Assembly: GCF_018982885.2 (NCBI RefSeq)
Contig: NZ_CP081849.1
Coordinates: 620,001 to 684,000, forward strand
Length of the DNA stretch: 64,000 nucleotides
Reading direction: 5' to 3'
DNA from: Polymorphobacter megasporae
Lineage (GTDB): Bacteria > Pseudomonadota > Alphaproteobacteria > Sphingomonadales > Sphingomonadaceae
The position numbers and the translations under genes were made by a program. The notes under the pieces are model-generated. The model worked only from the letters and a program-made list of their open reading frames with translations. It was not told the DNA's origin and did no database searches. Shown piece after piece: positions 54,344 through 63,055 of the stretch (positions within the stretch are counted from its first letter, which is position 1; the number at the start of each line of letters is the position of its first letter).

Positions 54344-54850
54344 GTCTGTGCTCCTACCCCGACGCCAGCCCACAAGGACGTCTGCGCTTAAATAAGAGCG
54401 TTTGGTCAGTGACTTGGATAGTGTGGAAAAGCCACACTCATAGTTAATTCCTATTTATGTCGATCGTGCCGTCATGAGACATAAATAATGTCCATGCGCT
54501 GCCTATCGCCCTTCAAAAACAAGCGCATCGCGAATTGCATCCGTTGGGACATGACTCGATAGTCTGCTTGCTTTAAGTATTGTGGGACCTCGTTAGCTGC
54601 GGGAGCGGCGTGCTAATCAGGTTGTCGATGATGGAACGCCAGGTATCTTTGCGCGTCTCAACACAGACGGTTGGCCCGCCCGCGCGTGACCGTGTAAGCG
54701 CAAAACGCCTGACCTTACATCCCCTCAGCAAGGTCAGGCGGACGCTGCAGAGCAAACACCCAGTCGGCTAAGAGAGATGTTTTACTATAACAGCAGCTAC
54801 ATAAGCAGCGCCGTAATAAATGGTCTATAGGCATTTAGAGGAACCCTACC
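54344..54850. other. Long AT-richer gap with one strong hairpin
   Basis: About 500 bp between divergent genes. Apart from the hairpin at 54706-54740 I see no gene; the short frames on both strands have no domain. Confidence 0.45.
54706..54740. repeat. Perfect 11-bp inverted repeat
   Basis: CGCCTGACCTT (54706-54716) and AAGGTCAGGCG (54730-54740) form a perfect 11-bp stem with a 13-base loop. No T tract follows on either strand. It could be a terminator without a tail, an operator, or part of a small RNA. Confidence 0.5.
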
Positions 54851-55183
54851 ATGAAGCTCCTGATCGCAGTTACCGCCTGTCCCATGTTGATCGCGATTGC
54901 AGCATCCGCGCAGACGGCACCGTCATCGGGCGGTTCTTCAGCCAGAACGAGCTCCACGGGCCCTGGTGCGATCAGTAGTTCGGTGAGCACGGTATCGACG
55001 GGCACAGCCAATTCGACCGGTATGCCGGGTTCCACCGGCAGCGACACGATGGCGCCGCCGAGCGCATCTTCAAGTACGATCGGCATGAAGCGTCATAGCA
55101 AGAAAGCGGAGTCGCGCCGGATGATGTCCACTTCGGCCTCCACGGCTACTCCTTCGAGGATGACACCGCAGGAACGCCAGTAA
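54851..55183 (+). CDS. Small secreted Ser/Thr-rich protein
   Basis: 110 residues; GAGGA precedes ATG 54851. Signal peptide of about 21 residues ends IAASAQT. The mature part is low complexity, dominated by Ser, Thr, Gly and Ala, with a basic segment MKRHSKKAESRRMM near residue 79. Similar short signal-plus-low-complexity proteins are common in sphingomonads; function unknown. Confidence 0.5.
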   Translation: MKLLIAVTACPMLIAIAASAQTAPSSGGSSARTSSTGPGAISSSVSTVSTGTANSTGMPGSTGSDTMAPPSASSSTIGMKRHSKKAESRRMMSTSASTATPSRMTPQERQ

Positions 55184-55515
55184 CTGGGGTCGCCGAAGGT
55201 TTCTTGATCAAGACGAGAGCATGGGCGGCCTTCGATTTGATAGATCCCGAGATCTTGCTGCCTCGATCGTTGATGCAAACGATGGCCAGCGAACTCTTGT
55301 GGAGCAGTAAGTCCACTGTCCAAGCGTTGCTACCTACGAGATGGCGGCAAACGCGGGGCTCGACGTAGTCTGGGACAACTGCCTTACAGAAATGGCTGAC
55401 GGGGTCGCAGCCGGGCCCTGATTTTCCACGTTCCCTGCGTTGAAGCTTCCTATTCATCATCAACGGTGTGATCCGCGTTTGGCCACTCCCACGGGGTGGC
55501 ATCAAGCGCTCGAAC
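55184..55515. other. No gene recognised
   Basis: About 330 bp between the small secreted protein and the IS5 element. A plus-strand segment (FLIKTRAWAAFDLIDPEI) looks faintly coding but has no start or family. Confidence 0.35.
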
Positions 55516-55518
55516 TTA

Positions 55519-56449
55519 GAGCCCGATTCAAAAGTACATCAATGAGTTGAGAGCCTTGCGATTCTGCGTGTGAGCATTCGGATGCTGGCGATGGTTGCCC
55601 ATGCCGTGGCGCTTTCGATGGATCGCTCCCAGTCTTTGGCGAGACGTCGGCAGCGGCCCAGCCACGCGAAGGTCCGCTCGACAACCCAACGGCGGGGCAA
55701 AAGCACAAAGCCCTTGGCGGTATCGGAGCGCTTGATGATTTCGAGGGTCCAGCTGCCATGGCCTTCAAGCGCGGCCTTGAGTTTGTCACCGGCATAGCCA
55801 CCATCGGCAAACACATGGCGCAGGAACGGGAAACGGAAACGGATGGCTTTGAGGACATCGACAGCGCCGTCGCGGTCCTGAATGTCGGCGGCATGGACCA
55901 GGATAAACACCAGAAAGCCGCAGGTATCGGTGATGATATGGCGTTTGCGGCCCTTCACCTTCTTGCCGGCGTCATAGCCGCAAATTCCGCCGCTTTCCGT
56001 TGTTTTGACCGATTGGCTGTCGATAACGCCAGCACTGGGTGAGGCCTCGCGGCCGGCCTGTTCGCGTGCTGCCATTACCAGCAAGTGGTTGATTGTCGTC
56101 AGCAGCCCACTATCCCGCCAGCTGTAGAAATAGCCGCGCACTGTCGACGTCGCCGGAAAGCATTTGGGCAGCATCCGCCAGGCGCAACCGCTCGACGCAA
56201 TATACATGATCGCATCCATCACCGCCCGAAGGCAGGTCGTGCGACGACGCCCGCCGCTGCGGGCTGCCGGAAACAGCGGCTCGATCAACGCCCATTCCGC
56301 ATCCCGTAAATCGCTTGGATAGCGCCCCCCCTTGCGCATATGCTGACGGCGAGCGGTATCAGTCCAAGGCAAGTTCTTCTCCTATCGTCTCGACAACGAC
56401 GGTGAATCACAACCTACTGGTATCGCTCAACTACTTTTCGTTCAGGCTC
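55519..56449 (-). mobile_element. IS5-family element (931 bp), TNA-target type
   Basis: Termini read inward as GAGCCCGATTCAAAAGTA (left, 55519) and GAGCCTGAACGAAAAGTA (right, 56449): 14 of 18 bases match. Both ends are flanked by TTA (55516-55518 and 56450-56452), fitting the 3-bp TNA duplications of the IS1031 subgroup. The single transposase gene is intact. Confidence 0.92.
55539..56372 (-). CDS. IS5-family transposase
   Basis: DDE transposase of 277 residues, full length for the IS1031/IS427 groups. N-terminal YPSDLRDAEWALIEPLFP domain; catalytic Asp in SAGVIDSQSVKTTESGG, then KVKGRKRHIITDTCG, second Asp in HVFADGGYAGDKL, Glu in WVVERTFAWLGRCRRLAKDW. One uninterrupted frame, so no frameshift is needed. 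Confidence 0.95.
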   Translation of the reverse strand: MPWTDTARRQHMRKGGRYPSDLRDAEWALIEPLFPAARSGGRRRTTCLRAVMDAIMYIASSGCAWRMLPKCFPATSTVRGYFYSWRDSGLLTTINHLLVMAAREQAGREASPSAGVIDSQSVKTTESGGICGYDAGKKVKGRKRHIITDTCGFLVFILVHAADIQDRDGAVDVLKAIRFRFPFLRHVFADGGYAGDKLKAALEGHGSWTLEIIKRSDTAKGFVLLPRRWVVERTFAWLGRCRRLAKDWERSIESATAWATIASIRMLTRRIARLSTH

Positions 56450-56492
56450 TTAGAGGCGTGTGCTACGCCAGTCCCATACGGTAAGGCGTGCT

Positions 56493-57647
56493 GTGGCACC
56501 GGAACCGCCCACCGATCGGAGACTAGAGATCTTCCACCTTATCTTCGCCGTGCCCAGCCTCCTCGTCATCGCCAGGTGGCTGTTGCCGCTCGGGTTACCT
56601 TTGTGGGGCAATGCAGCTTTGGCGGCGTTGCTGATCGGCGCGTCGCAGTATCACCTGTGGTGTCGGCTCTCGTCCGGATCGGTGTTCGCGCCCGAGTTTC
56701 CCAGGCCGGTCGTCATCCTGTTCAACTGGGCGTTCGGCGCGATCCTGCTGCTCGCTGCTCTTCAGCTCATGCTCGATTTCGGCACGCTGGTGGTGATGCT
56801 GGTGCTCGGCAGGATGGTCGTTGAGCCCGAAAGCCTGCGCTATGCCATAGCCGGCCTCGCCGCAGTGCTCGCCGCGATCGGTGTCGCCGCAGCGCTGCGG
56901 GTGCCGCCGCTTAAGGACGTGGAGATCGTCGTCCACGGCCTGCCGACGCAGTTCGACGGCTATCGGCTGATCCAGTTGACCGACCTTCACGTCAGCCGCC
57001 TGTACCCCGCGCGTTGGGTTCGCGCGGTGGTCGAACGCGCGAACGCCGCCGGTGCCGACCTTATCGTCGTGACCGGCGACTTCATCGACGGATCAGTCGC
57101 GATGCGCCGCGCCGACGTCGAACCGCTCCGCCAACTCCATGCGCCGCACGGCATCTATGCGATTCCCGGCAACCACGAATACTTCTTCGATTATCCCGCG
57201 TGGATGCGCCACCTGGGCGCGTTGGGGTTCCGCATGTTGCCGAACGCTCATGCGGTTCTCTCCCGCGACGGTGCCGATCTCGTTCTCGCTGGCGTCACCG
57301 ACCTGTCGGCACCCGCGGCGGGACAGGCCGGGCCGGATCTCGACCTCGCGCTGGCAGGCGCCCCTCGAGACGTACCGGTGCTGCTCCTCGACCACCAGCC
57401 GAAGAACGCCCGGGACGCTGCAGCGCTGGGTGTTGCGATCCAGTTGTCCGGTCACACCCACGGCGGCATGATCCGCGGCCTCGACCAGATCGTGGCGCGC
57501 GCCAATGGCGGCTTCGTATCTGGACGCTACGACGTCGGCGGCATGATGCTCTACGTCAGCAACGGTACGGCCCTGTGGCCGGGTTTTGCGCTGCGCCTCG
57601 GCGTGCCGTCCGAGCTGACGCGGATCACCTTGCGCGCTGGCCGCTAG
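56493..57647 (+). CDS. Membrane-anchored metallophosphoesterase
   Basis: 384 residues with four N-terminal membrane helices (about 10-130), then a calcineurin-like phosphoesterase domain. Metal ligands: LTDLHVSRL (DxH), VTGDFIDG (GD), IPGNHEYF (GNHE), LLLDHQP and SGHTHGGMI (GHTH). This is the YkuE/YaeI type, some of which act on lipid pyrophosphates such as UDP-diacylglucosamine. Start: GTG 56493 with AAGG six bases upstream. The IS5 terminus lies only about 43 bp upstream, so the native promoter has probably been displaced. Confidence 0.9.
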   Translation: MAPEPPTDRRLEIFHLIFAVPSLLVIARWLLPLGLPLWGNAALAALLIGASQYHLWCRLSSGSVFAPEFPRPVVILFNWAFGAILLLAALQLMLDFGTLVVMLVLGRMVVEPESLRYAIAGLAAVLAAIGVAAALRVPPLKDVEIVVHGLPTQFDGYRLIQLTDLHVSRLYPARWVRAVVERANAAGADLIVVTGDFIDGSVAMRRADVEPLRQLHAPHGIYAIPGNHEYFFDYPAWMRHLGALGFRMLPNAHAVLSRDGADLVLAGVTDLSAPAAGQAGPDLDLALAGAPRDVPVLLLDHQPKNARDAAALGVAIQLSGHTHGGMIRGLDQIVARANGGFVSGRYDVGGMMLYVSNGTALWPGFALRLGVPSELTRITLRAGR

Positions 57648-57710
57648 TTCGCAGGGTGCATCGAAGTAGCTGACGGGAAACCAGCGTCGCATGGTTGCGC
57701 GACGACATGC

Positions 57711-58187
57711 TCACCGACCCGTGCCCCCGGCCGGACATGAGCCGACGCGGCGGCCGCTGTCGCGACCGCGGAAGCTGACCGTCATGTCGCCGGACTGTGC
57801 CTCGCCCGCGAAGCTGAAGTCATAGCCATTCGCGCCATACGTACCTGAGCCGTCGACGCGGAGGGCAGGGTAGCGGCTGTCCTTGCACTCGCCGGCTGCC
57901 GTAATATTCCCGTCCGCCATCGCAACGCGGGAAAAGCGGCACTGGACGGCGTTGCTGGCGAGCAGAAAGCTCCGCGGATCCGCCAGATCCGAAGCCGAAT
58001 AGCACGCCCGATAGGGGGGAGGGGACGGCAGCACGCTTTGCGCCTGGTCGGCTATGAACGAGGAGCCGTTAACCTCATCGATCACATAAACGACAGTATG
58101 CTCCCAGAGTCCGGGCATCGGCACGGGCGCCGACGCTGCGGCCAGCAGGACTGGCAACAGGACTACGAGAGGAGTGATGCGACGCAT
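57711..58187 (-). CDS. DUF3617 family secreted protein
   Basis: 158 residues from ATG 58187; signal peptide ends LLAAASA. The mature part follows the DUF3617 pattern: PMPGLWEHTVVYVIDEVNG, the Cys pair in YRACYSASDL and AVQCRFSRVAM, then GECKDSRYPALRVDGSGTYG. Envelope protein of unknown role. The frame is open upstream without a stop into the LysR relic. Confidence 0.78.
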   Translation of the reverse strand: MRRITPLVVLLPVLLAAASAPVPMPGLWEHTVVYVIDEVNGSSFIADQAQSVLPSPPPYRACYSASDLADPRSFLLASNAVQCRFSRVAMADGNITAAGECKDSRYPALRVDGSGTYGANGYDFSFAGEAQSGDMTVSFRGRDSGRRVGSCPAGGTGR

Positions 58188-58417
58188 GATTATCTCAACT
58201 CGCAAACTGGTGTCATGACCTGCCACATCGGAACTGAACGAACAACCGAAGTTGAGAGCAGTGTACCAGAGGCGGCATGTCGGATCGTGGGTCTTCTCAA
58301 CCACAGCTGGCTTAACAGACGTCAGCTTTCGCGATCTCGTCGCCTGGAAGCGGTCAGTCTCCCAAAGTCCCCGAAGCTTCATGAGGATTCGGGCGAGAGG
58401 GGAAACCACGAAGGACC

Positions 58418-59044
58418 CCTCGCATCCCTGACCGCCCGACAGATGCCCGATCAAAGCATCGATGAAAGCCCGGACCTTCGCGGAAAGGCTGCGATGGCTA
58501 GTGTAGAGTGCGTGCCCCTCCAACGTGTCTCCAGTGGTCTCGGGGAACAGCCACATCAGATCGCCCGTGGCGACCGCCCGCCGCGCGATGAAGTCCGGCA
58601 GCCGGCCGAGACCGCCGCCGGCGATCAACATTGCTTCGAGGGCAATCGAGTCGGACACGGCATGCGCGGCGCTAGATTTGAAGTGTTCGACGTTGCCTGA
58701 CGATCGGCGATACGACCAGGTTTCTTGGCGATCGGCGTAACCGATCATCGTGTGTCGACAAAGGTCGGCGACGCTCGCCGGTATCCCATATGCCGCGAGA
58801 TAGCCGGGGCTGGCGCAGGTCCAAGCCTCGGTGGCCGCGTGGCGTAGGGATGAAAGAGCATTCCCGCATCGGTCAGTCGCAGATGCCGGGTCGAACGATC
58901 AATTAATAAGGCGCCGATGTCGGCTTCAAGCCGCGTCAGCGCTCGGCTGACGGTCGACTTCGGCAGACCAAGCGACCGTGCCGCACCGGAAACGCTGCCG
59001 ATTTCGGCGGTACGCGCAGATGCGCCGACATCGTTCAGTTCCAT
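58418..59044 (-). pseudogene. LysR-family regulator, internally deleted and frameshifted
   Basis: The N-terminal helix-turn-helix is intact from ATG 59044: ELNDVGASARTAEIGSVSG, then LGLPKSTVSRALTRLE and LRLTDAG. The substrate-binding domain resumes only after a frame change near 58840 and a loss of roughly 90 residues: TEAWTCASPGYLAAYGIP, RRSSGNVEHFKSS, and LEAMLIAGGGLGRLPDFIAR. No stop ends the last frame; it reads on into the DUF3617 gene. A full LysR protein has about 300 residues. Not functional as seen. Confidence 0.75.
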
Positions 59045-59198
59045 CGCGTTCCCGTTTCGCAACACCCTATCGCAGTTCGACAGTCTAATCCGGAGGGATG
59101 GAACGCGCTAGATCGATGAAACGCAGCGCGATGAGATGCTGCTCAGCCTAGAGATAAGTTTATGTCCGTTTGCCGCGACACTTGCGCAAGAATAGGCA

Positions 59199-59441
59199 GA
59201 AACGGTCCAGTCGGTCTTCGAGATGTCGCTGATCATGCTCGACATCGACAACTTCAAGGAAATTAAACGACGCTTTCGGTCATCAGGTGGGCGACGACTG
59301 CCAGCGAGCGGTCGGATGAGCAACCGAAGCCGGCGTCGACAACCCCGTTCATGTAGTCGCGCGGTACGGCGGAGAAGAGCTTGCGATCGTCCTGCAACGG
59401 TCGTCGTCAAGCACCGCGATAATCTGCGCCGAGGGCAGGAA
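59199..59441 (+). pseudogene. GGDEF diguanylate cyclase relic
   Basis: The plus strand reads SVFEMSLIMLDIDNFKEI, then a one-base insertion in the A run near 59260; removing it gives NDAFGHQVGDDCQRAVG, a TGA, then VARYGGEELAIVLQR. These are the metal-binding DxxxF and GGEEL signature of a diguanylate cyclase. The rest of the domain and any sensor part are absent. Confidence 0.75.
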
Positions 59442-59620
59442 TATTGATCGCCGAAAGAACCGTGGGATGACGCGTTACGCTTTCGCTCGCGAGCACAAGT
59501 TCCGCAAAACGTTGTTACGACATGGTAACCATTTTCATTTCGGAACCCGAACGTGAAAAACCCGTTTTGTTGGACGGTCAATAAGCTGCCGTGTCCGTCG
59601 CTTACTGCACGTCCGCTCAT

Positions 59621-60455
59621 GACTACCGATAATGCGCCGCCGCGCCAGTTGCTTACCGCGCGGCGGCGCCCCGCCTTAACACAAATGGCGAGCCGCCGCG
59701 CAGGTGCCCCCTCAACTTAGCGCGACGGCTCTAACGGTCGAGGCCGATAACAAATAGTACACACTCAGCATCTTTATGCAATGATGGACGAGCCGCACGC
59801 GGGGGGGGTGCGTGCGGCTCTAGCGACAGGACATGATTGGGGGGGCGTCCCGTCGCTGACTAAAATGTAGCGGCGCTTCCCTGCGCGTACCATAGCGTCG
59901 ACACGGTTATTATTTCGATCACTGTAAGTGGCAGACGCGGCTTTGGCGGTCGCGGAGTCGCATGACCTTTAGTCGTTTAAGCGGGGCCGGGGCGTCGACT
60001 GTAGGGTCGCCATCCGTCTGTAGAAGCGTCAGGTTTCGACTTTTGCAACTTGCTAGATCAGGCGTGACGGTGCTCGCTCAGCGGAGTGGGCACCGGCAGA
60101 CTTCCGGTCGCGACATTCTGGCAACAGGCCGCTGCTTTGGCTCTGATCGTTGTGACCATGTCTGGCATCAGCAGCGAAAGCGCCGGTCGAGTTTCCTGAC
60201 CGTACCTTCGTGCTATCGGCCGATCGGGTGATCGCCCGACACTGTCGCGGACGGGGTCGGTTTACCGTCCTCCTTTAACCAGGCGATCGGCGCCATGCCA
60301 CGCATAAGGTGGCGCTGTTCACCGCGCTGTCGAGAGAGTATCAGGTATGCGACTGCGACCGCCGCAGCGTCGGGCGAAGCTAGGCTGCGTCGGTACCGCG
60401 CACGGCGGCTGATCTGGCGGCAGCCCCCTTCGACACGCTCGACGCCGCCGCCGTC
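59621..60455. other. Gene-free stretch with two G-loop hairpins
   Basis: About 830 bp with no supported gene. Short frames exist (for example around 60130-60200, ATFWQQAAALALIVVTMSGI) but are broken. The tandem hairpins at 59791-59857 are the only clear structure. Confidence 0.45.
59791..59857. ncRNA. Candidate small RNA: two hairpins with G-run loops
   Basis: Hairpin 1: AGCCGCACGC (59791-59800) and GCGTGCGGCT (59810-59819) enclose eight G. Hairpin 2: AGCGACAGGAC (59822-59832) and GTCCCGTCGCT (59847-59857), one mismatch, enclose a loop with seven G. The two are two bases apart and lie in gene-free DNA. Loops of unpaired G on both suggest an RNA that pairs with C-rich or anti-Shine-Dalgarno-like sequence. 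Strand and ends are not known; I cannot tie it to a named family. Confidence 0.35.
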
Positions 60456-60770
60456 ATGGGTCCCTATATTTTGTTTGGCTCCTTGATGGGCGACCGGTTA
60501 GTCCGGCCGTATGCCGCGTCGCGCACTGTCGCCGGTTTTATCGCGAGCAATCAGCCCGGAACAGCTCGCGAATGGCACATGCGGGCCTATCATCTCATGT
60601 CGCCGTCGCAGCTTGATATGGATGCGGCATGGATAGCCGGAGATAACAACGAGCTTATCGACGCCAACGGTCTCAGCCGAACGATCGATAAGGTCGCAGC
60701 GCCAGCGATCCTCTACGTTTTCATGATTTCTACCGAGTGGTACCGTATCCATCCGGCGAAGGCCGCGGCG
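60456..60770 (+). pseudogene. Unidentified gene fragment cut by IS66
   Basis: A protein-like frame starts about ATG 60456: MGPYILFGSLMGDRLVRPYA, FIASNQPGTAREWHMRAYHL and LYVFMISTEWYRIHPAKA. Beyond about 60770 the frame runs antisense through the IS66 passenger gene, so the original 3-prime end is lost. The frame upstream also looks coding back to about 60405 (FDTLDAAAV). No family recognised. Confidence 0.35.
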
Positions 60771-60773
60771 GGG

Positions 60774-61007
60774 TCAGCTGTCTTTCATGAACTCGATGCG
60801 GCGGTCGTCAAGGAGATCGCCGAGGTAGTCGAGGCCTCGGGGCGTGAACGCGGTGACGGACTCGGCTGCTTCGTCGAGGCCATCGATGACGCTGAGGCGG
60901 CCATCTTCGGGTTCCATCTGCTCGGCAAGCTCCTCGATGACCTCGATATCGACGCCAAAGCTGCTTGCCGCGAACTTTGCGGTGAACACCATTGATGGGG
61001 CGGCCAT
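60774..61007 (-). CDS. IS66 passenger protein, unknown function
   Basis: 77 residues, starting inside the tnpC stop (TGATG, one-base overlap), so it is translationally coupled. Sequence is acidic: GVDIEVIEELAEQMEPEDGR, LDEAAESVTAFTPRGLDYLG and a closing RRIEFMKDS. It is part of the element, not host DNA. Some IS66 elements carry such extra genes; no function is known. Confidence 0.65.
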   Translation of the reverse strand: MAAPSMVFTAKFAASSFGVDIEVIEELAEQMEPEDGRLSVIDGLDEAAESVTAFTPRGLDYLGDLLDDRRIEFMKDS

Positions 61008-62653
61008 CAGGCGGCCTTTGCGAGCGCGGTCGGTGGCGTCCAGTTCCACGGCAGCAGCTCGTCGAGGTGCTGTGCCGAATGGCCCGCGATGCGAGCGAGG
61101 ACGTCGGCGAGCCAGGCTTGGGGGTCGACATTGTTGAGCCGAGCGGTCTGGATCAGCGTGTAGAGGACGGCGGCACGCTCGCCGCCGCGATCGGAGCCGC
61201 AAAACAACCAGGCCTTGCGACCGAGCGGCACGCAGCGCAGCGCGCGTTCGGCAGCGTTGTTGCTGAGGCAGACCCGGCCGTCGACGAGGAGCCGGGTGAA
61301 CGACGGCCACCGGCGCAGCATGTAGTTGATCGCTTTGGCGAGGTCATGGTTACGCGACAGCTTCGCCACTTGAGTGGTCAGCCAGCTGTGGAGGTCGTCC
61401 ATCAGCGGCGCGCTATGTTCGATGCGGACTGCGAGGCGCTCGACCGGAGGACGCCCGTTGATGCTGCGCTCGATCTCGAACAGCGCGTCGAGCTTCTGCA
61501 CGGCCTCCAGCGCGATCGGGTAGACCAAGCCGGCGTGCTCGCCGCGGCTCTTCTTCCGCGCCGCGCCCTCGACGTCGGCAAGCTCGAAGAACTTGCGCCG
61601 GGCGTGGGCGAAACAGCCCGCTTCAACCACGGGGCTGGGCAGCCGGCCCGGCCGGTAAAGCTCGTTGTAGCCGGCATAGGCGTCGGCCTGCAGGAGCCCC
61701 GACCAGGTGGCGAGATGGGCACGCGGATGCTCGGCGCGCCGGTCGCGGGCGTAGTGGAACAGCGCCGCCGGCGGTGCCGGACCGGCGAACGGCCGGTCGT
61801 CGCGGACGTAAATCCATAATCGGGCGGTGTCGGTCTTGCCTCTGGCCATCACCGGCACCGTGGTATCGTCGCCGTGCAGGCGCTCGGCGGCGAGGATATG
61901 GGCCTCGATCAGCCGGTAGACCGGCATCAGGGCGAAGGTGGCGGCACCGACCTGGTCCGCTAGGGTCGATATACTCAAAGGTACGCCTTCCCGGGCGAAC
62001 CGGTCGGCCTGCCGGTTGAGCGGCTGGTGCTGGCCGTACTTCTCGAACAGCAGCATGGCGAGGAAGCTGGGTCCGGCCCAGCCACGCGGCACGACGTGGA
62101 ACGGCGCCGGCGGCTGCGTGATCGTCTCGCAGTCCCGGCAGGCGAACTTCTCGCGCACGGTCTGGATCACCTTCCACGTGCGCGGAATCACCTCGAGCGT
62201 CTCGGTGATATCCTCGCCGAGCTTCGACAGCCGGTTGCCGCCGCAGGTCGGGCACGAACAGGGCGCGACGAGGACGACACGGTCGCGCGGCAGGTGCTCG
62301 GGAAACGGCTTGCGAACGGGCGGCTTGCGCTCGAAGCTGCGGACGCTGGCGGTCTTCTCGGCCGCGGCTACGGCGACGAGGGCATCCTCGCTGGCGTCGG
62401 CTTCGAGCTCCTCGAGTTGCAGCTCCATCTGGTCGAGCAGCCGGCGCGTCCGTTCGGCGCTGGCGCCGTACTGCTCGCGCTTCAGCTTGGCGATCTGCAG
62501 CTTGAGATGCGCGATCAGCGCCGCAGTGGCGCTCTCCCGTGCGTTGGCGTTGGCGAGCTTCGCTTCGGCCTCGTCGGCCCGCAAAACGGCTGCCGTAGCG
62601 AACGCCAGCAGCGCTTCCATATCGTTGGGCAAAGCAGAAATGGCGGTGACCAC
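61007..62653 (-). CDS. tnpC: IS66 transposase TnpC
   Basis: About 548 residues. N-terminal leucine-rich coiled coil (ALIAHLKLQIAKLKREQYG), zinc-finger-like CSCPTCGGNRL...CRDC, and the DDE core: ERLHGDDTTVPVMARGK, LLQADAYAGYNELYRPG, LSNNAAERALRCVPLG. Start is uncertain: GTG 62653 gives the usual N-terminus; TTG 62695 and ATG 62620 are alternatives. It differs clearly in sequence from the TnpC at 12 kb. Confidence 0.93.
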   Translation of the reverse strand: MVTAISALPNDMEALLAFATAAVLRADEAEAKLANANARESATAALIAHLKLQIAKLKREQYGASAERTRRLLDQMELQLEELEADASEDALVAVAAAEKTASVRSFERKPPVRKPFPEHLPRDRVVLVAPCSCPTCGGNRLSKLGEDITETLEVIPRTWKVIQTVREKFACRDCETITQPPAPFHVVPRGWAGPSFLAMLLFEKYGQHQPLNRQADRFAREGVPLSISTLADQVGAATFALMPVYRLIEAHILAAERLHGDDTTVPVMARGKTDTARLWIYVRDDRPFAGPAPPAALFHYARDRRAEHPRAHLATWSGLLQADAYAGYNELYRPGRLPSPVVEAGCFAHARRKFFELADVEGAARKKSRGEHAGLVYPIALEAVQKLDALFEIERSINGRPPVERLAVRIEHSAPLMDDLHSWLTTQVAKLSRNHDLAKAINYMLRRWPSFTRLLVDGRVCLSNNAAERALRCVPLGRKAWLFCGSDRGGERAAVLYTLIQTARLNNVDPQAWLADVLARIAGHSAQHLDELLPWNWTPPTALAKAA

Positions 62654-62713
62654 GAGGCCGAGTGAATCACCCGGCACGCCTTCCTGCAAGGGCAAAATGC
62701 AGGGGCGAACGGC

Positions 62714-63055
62714 TTATCCAGCGCTCTGCGGCCGCCAACTATACTGCGGGTTACGCCAGTCGATCCCGTCGAGCAGGCACGCCAGCTGCGAGGCGGTCAG
62801 GGCCACGATCCCGTCGGTTGCCGATGGCCAGATGAAGCGGCCCTTCTCGAGCCGCTTGGCATAGAGCGACATCCCGATCCCGTCGTGCCAGACAATCTTT
62901 ACCAATGATCCGGCGCGTCCGCGAAAGACGTACAGGTCGCCGGAGAACGGATCCCGGCGCAACGCCTGCTGCACGATCAGCGCCAAACCCTGCATGCCCT
63001 TGCGCATATCGGTGTGCCCCATCGCAATCCATACCCGCGCGCCCGGTGGGATCAC
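62714..63055 (-). CDS. tnpB: IS66 accessory protein TnpB
   Basis: 113 residues from GTG 63055, which overlaps the tnpA stop (GTGA). Family motifs IPPGARVWIAMGHTDMRKGM, DPFSGDLYVFRGRAGSLVK and IVWHDGIGMSLYAKRLEKG. The longer frame to 63319 is antisense noise over tnpA. Confidence 0.93.
   Translation of the reverse strand: MIPPGARVWIAMGHTDMRKGMQGLALIVQQALRRDPFSGDLYVFRGRAGSLVKIVWHDGIGMSLYAKRLEKGRFIWPSATDGIVALTASQLACLLDGIDWRNPQYSWRPQSAG

Noticed and set aside
57711-58748. A 345-residue fusion of LysR tail and DUF3617
   Set aside because: The join lacks protein character and a signal peptide lies inside at 58187; it is a read-through of a pseudogene.
59108-59620. 170-residue minus-strand frame
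   Set aside because: Antisense to the GGDEF relic; Arg/Ser-rich shadow.
59962-60231. 89-residue plus-strand frame
   Set aside because: Low-complexity reading with no family; surrounding frames are all broken.
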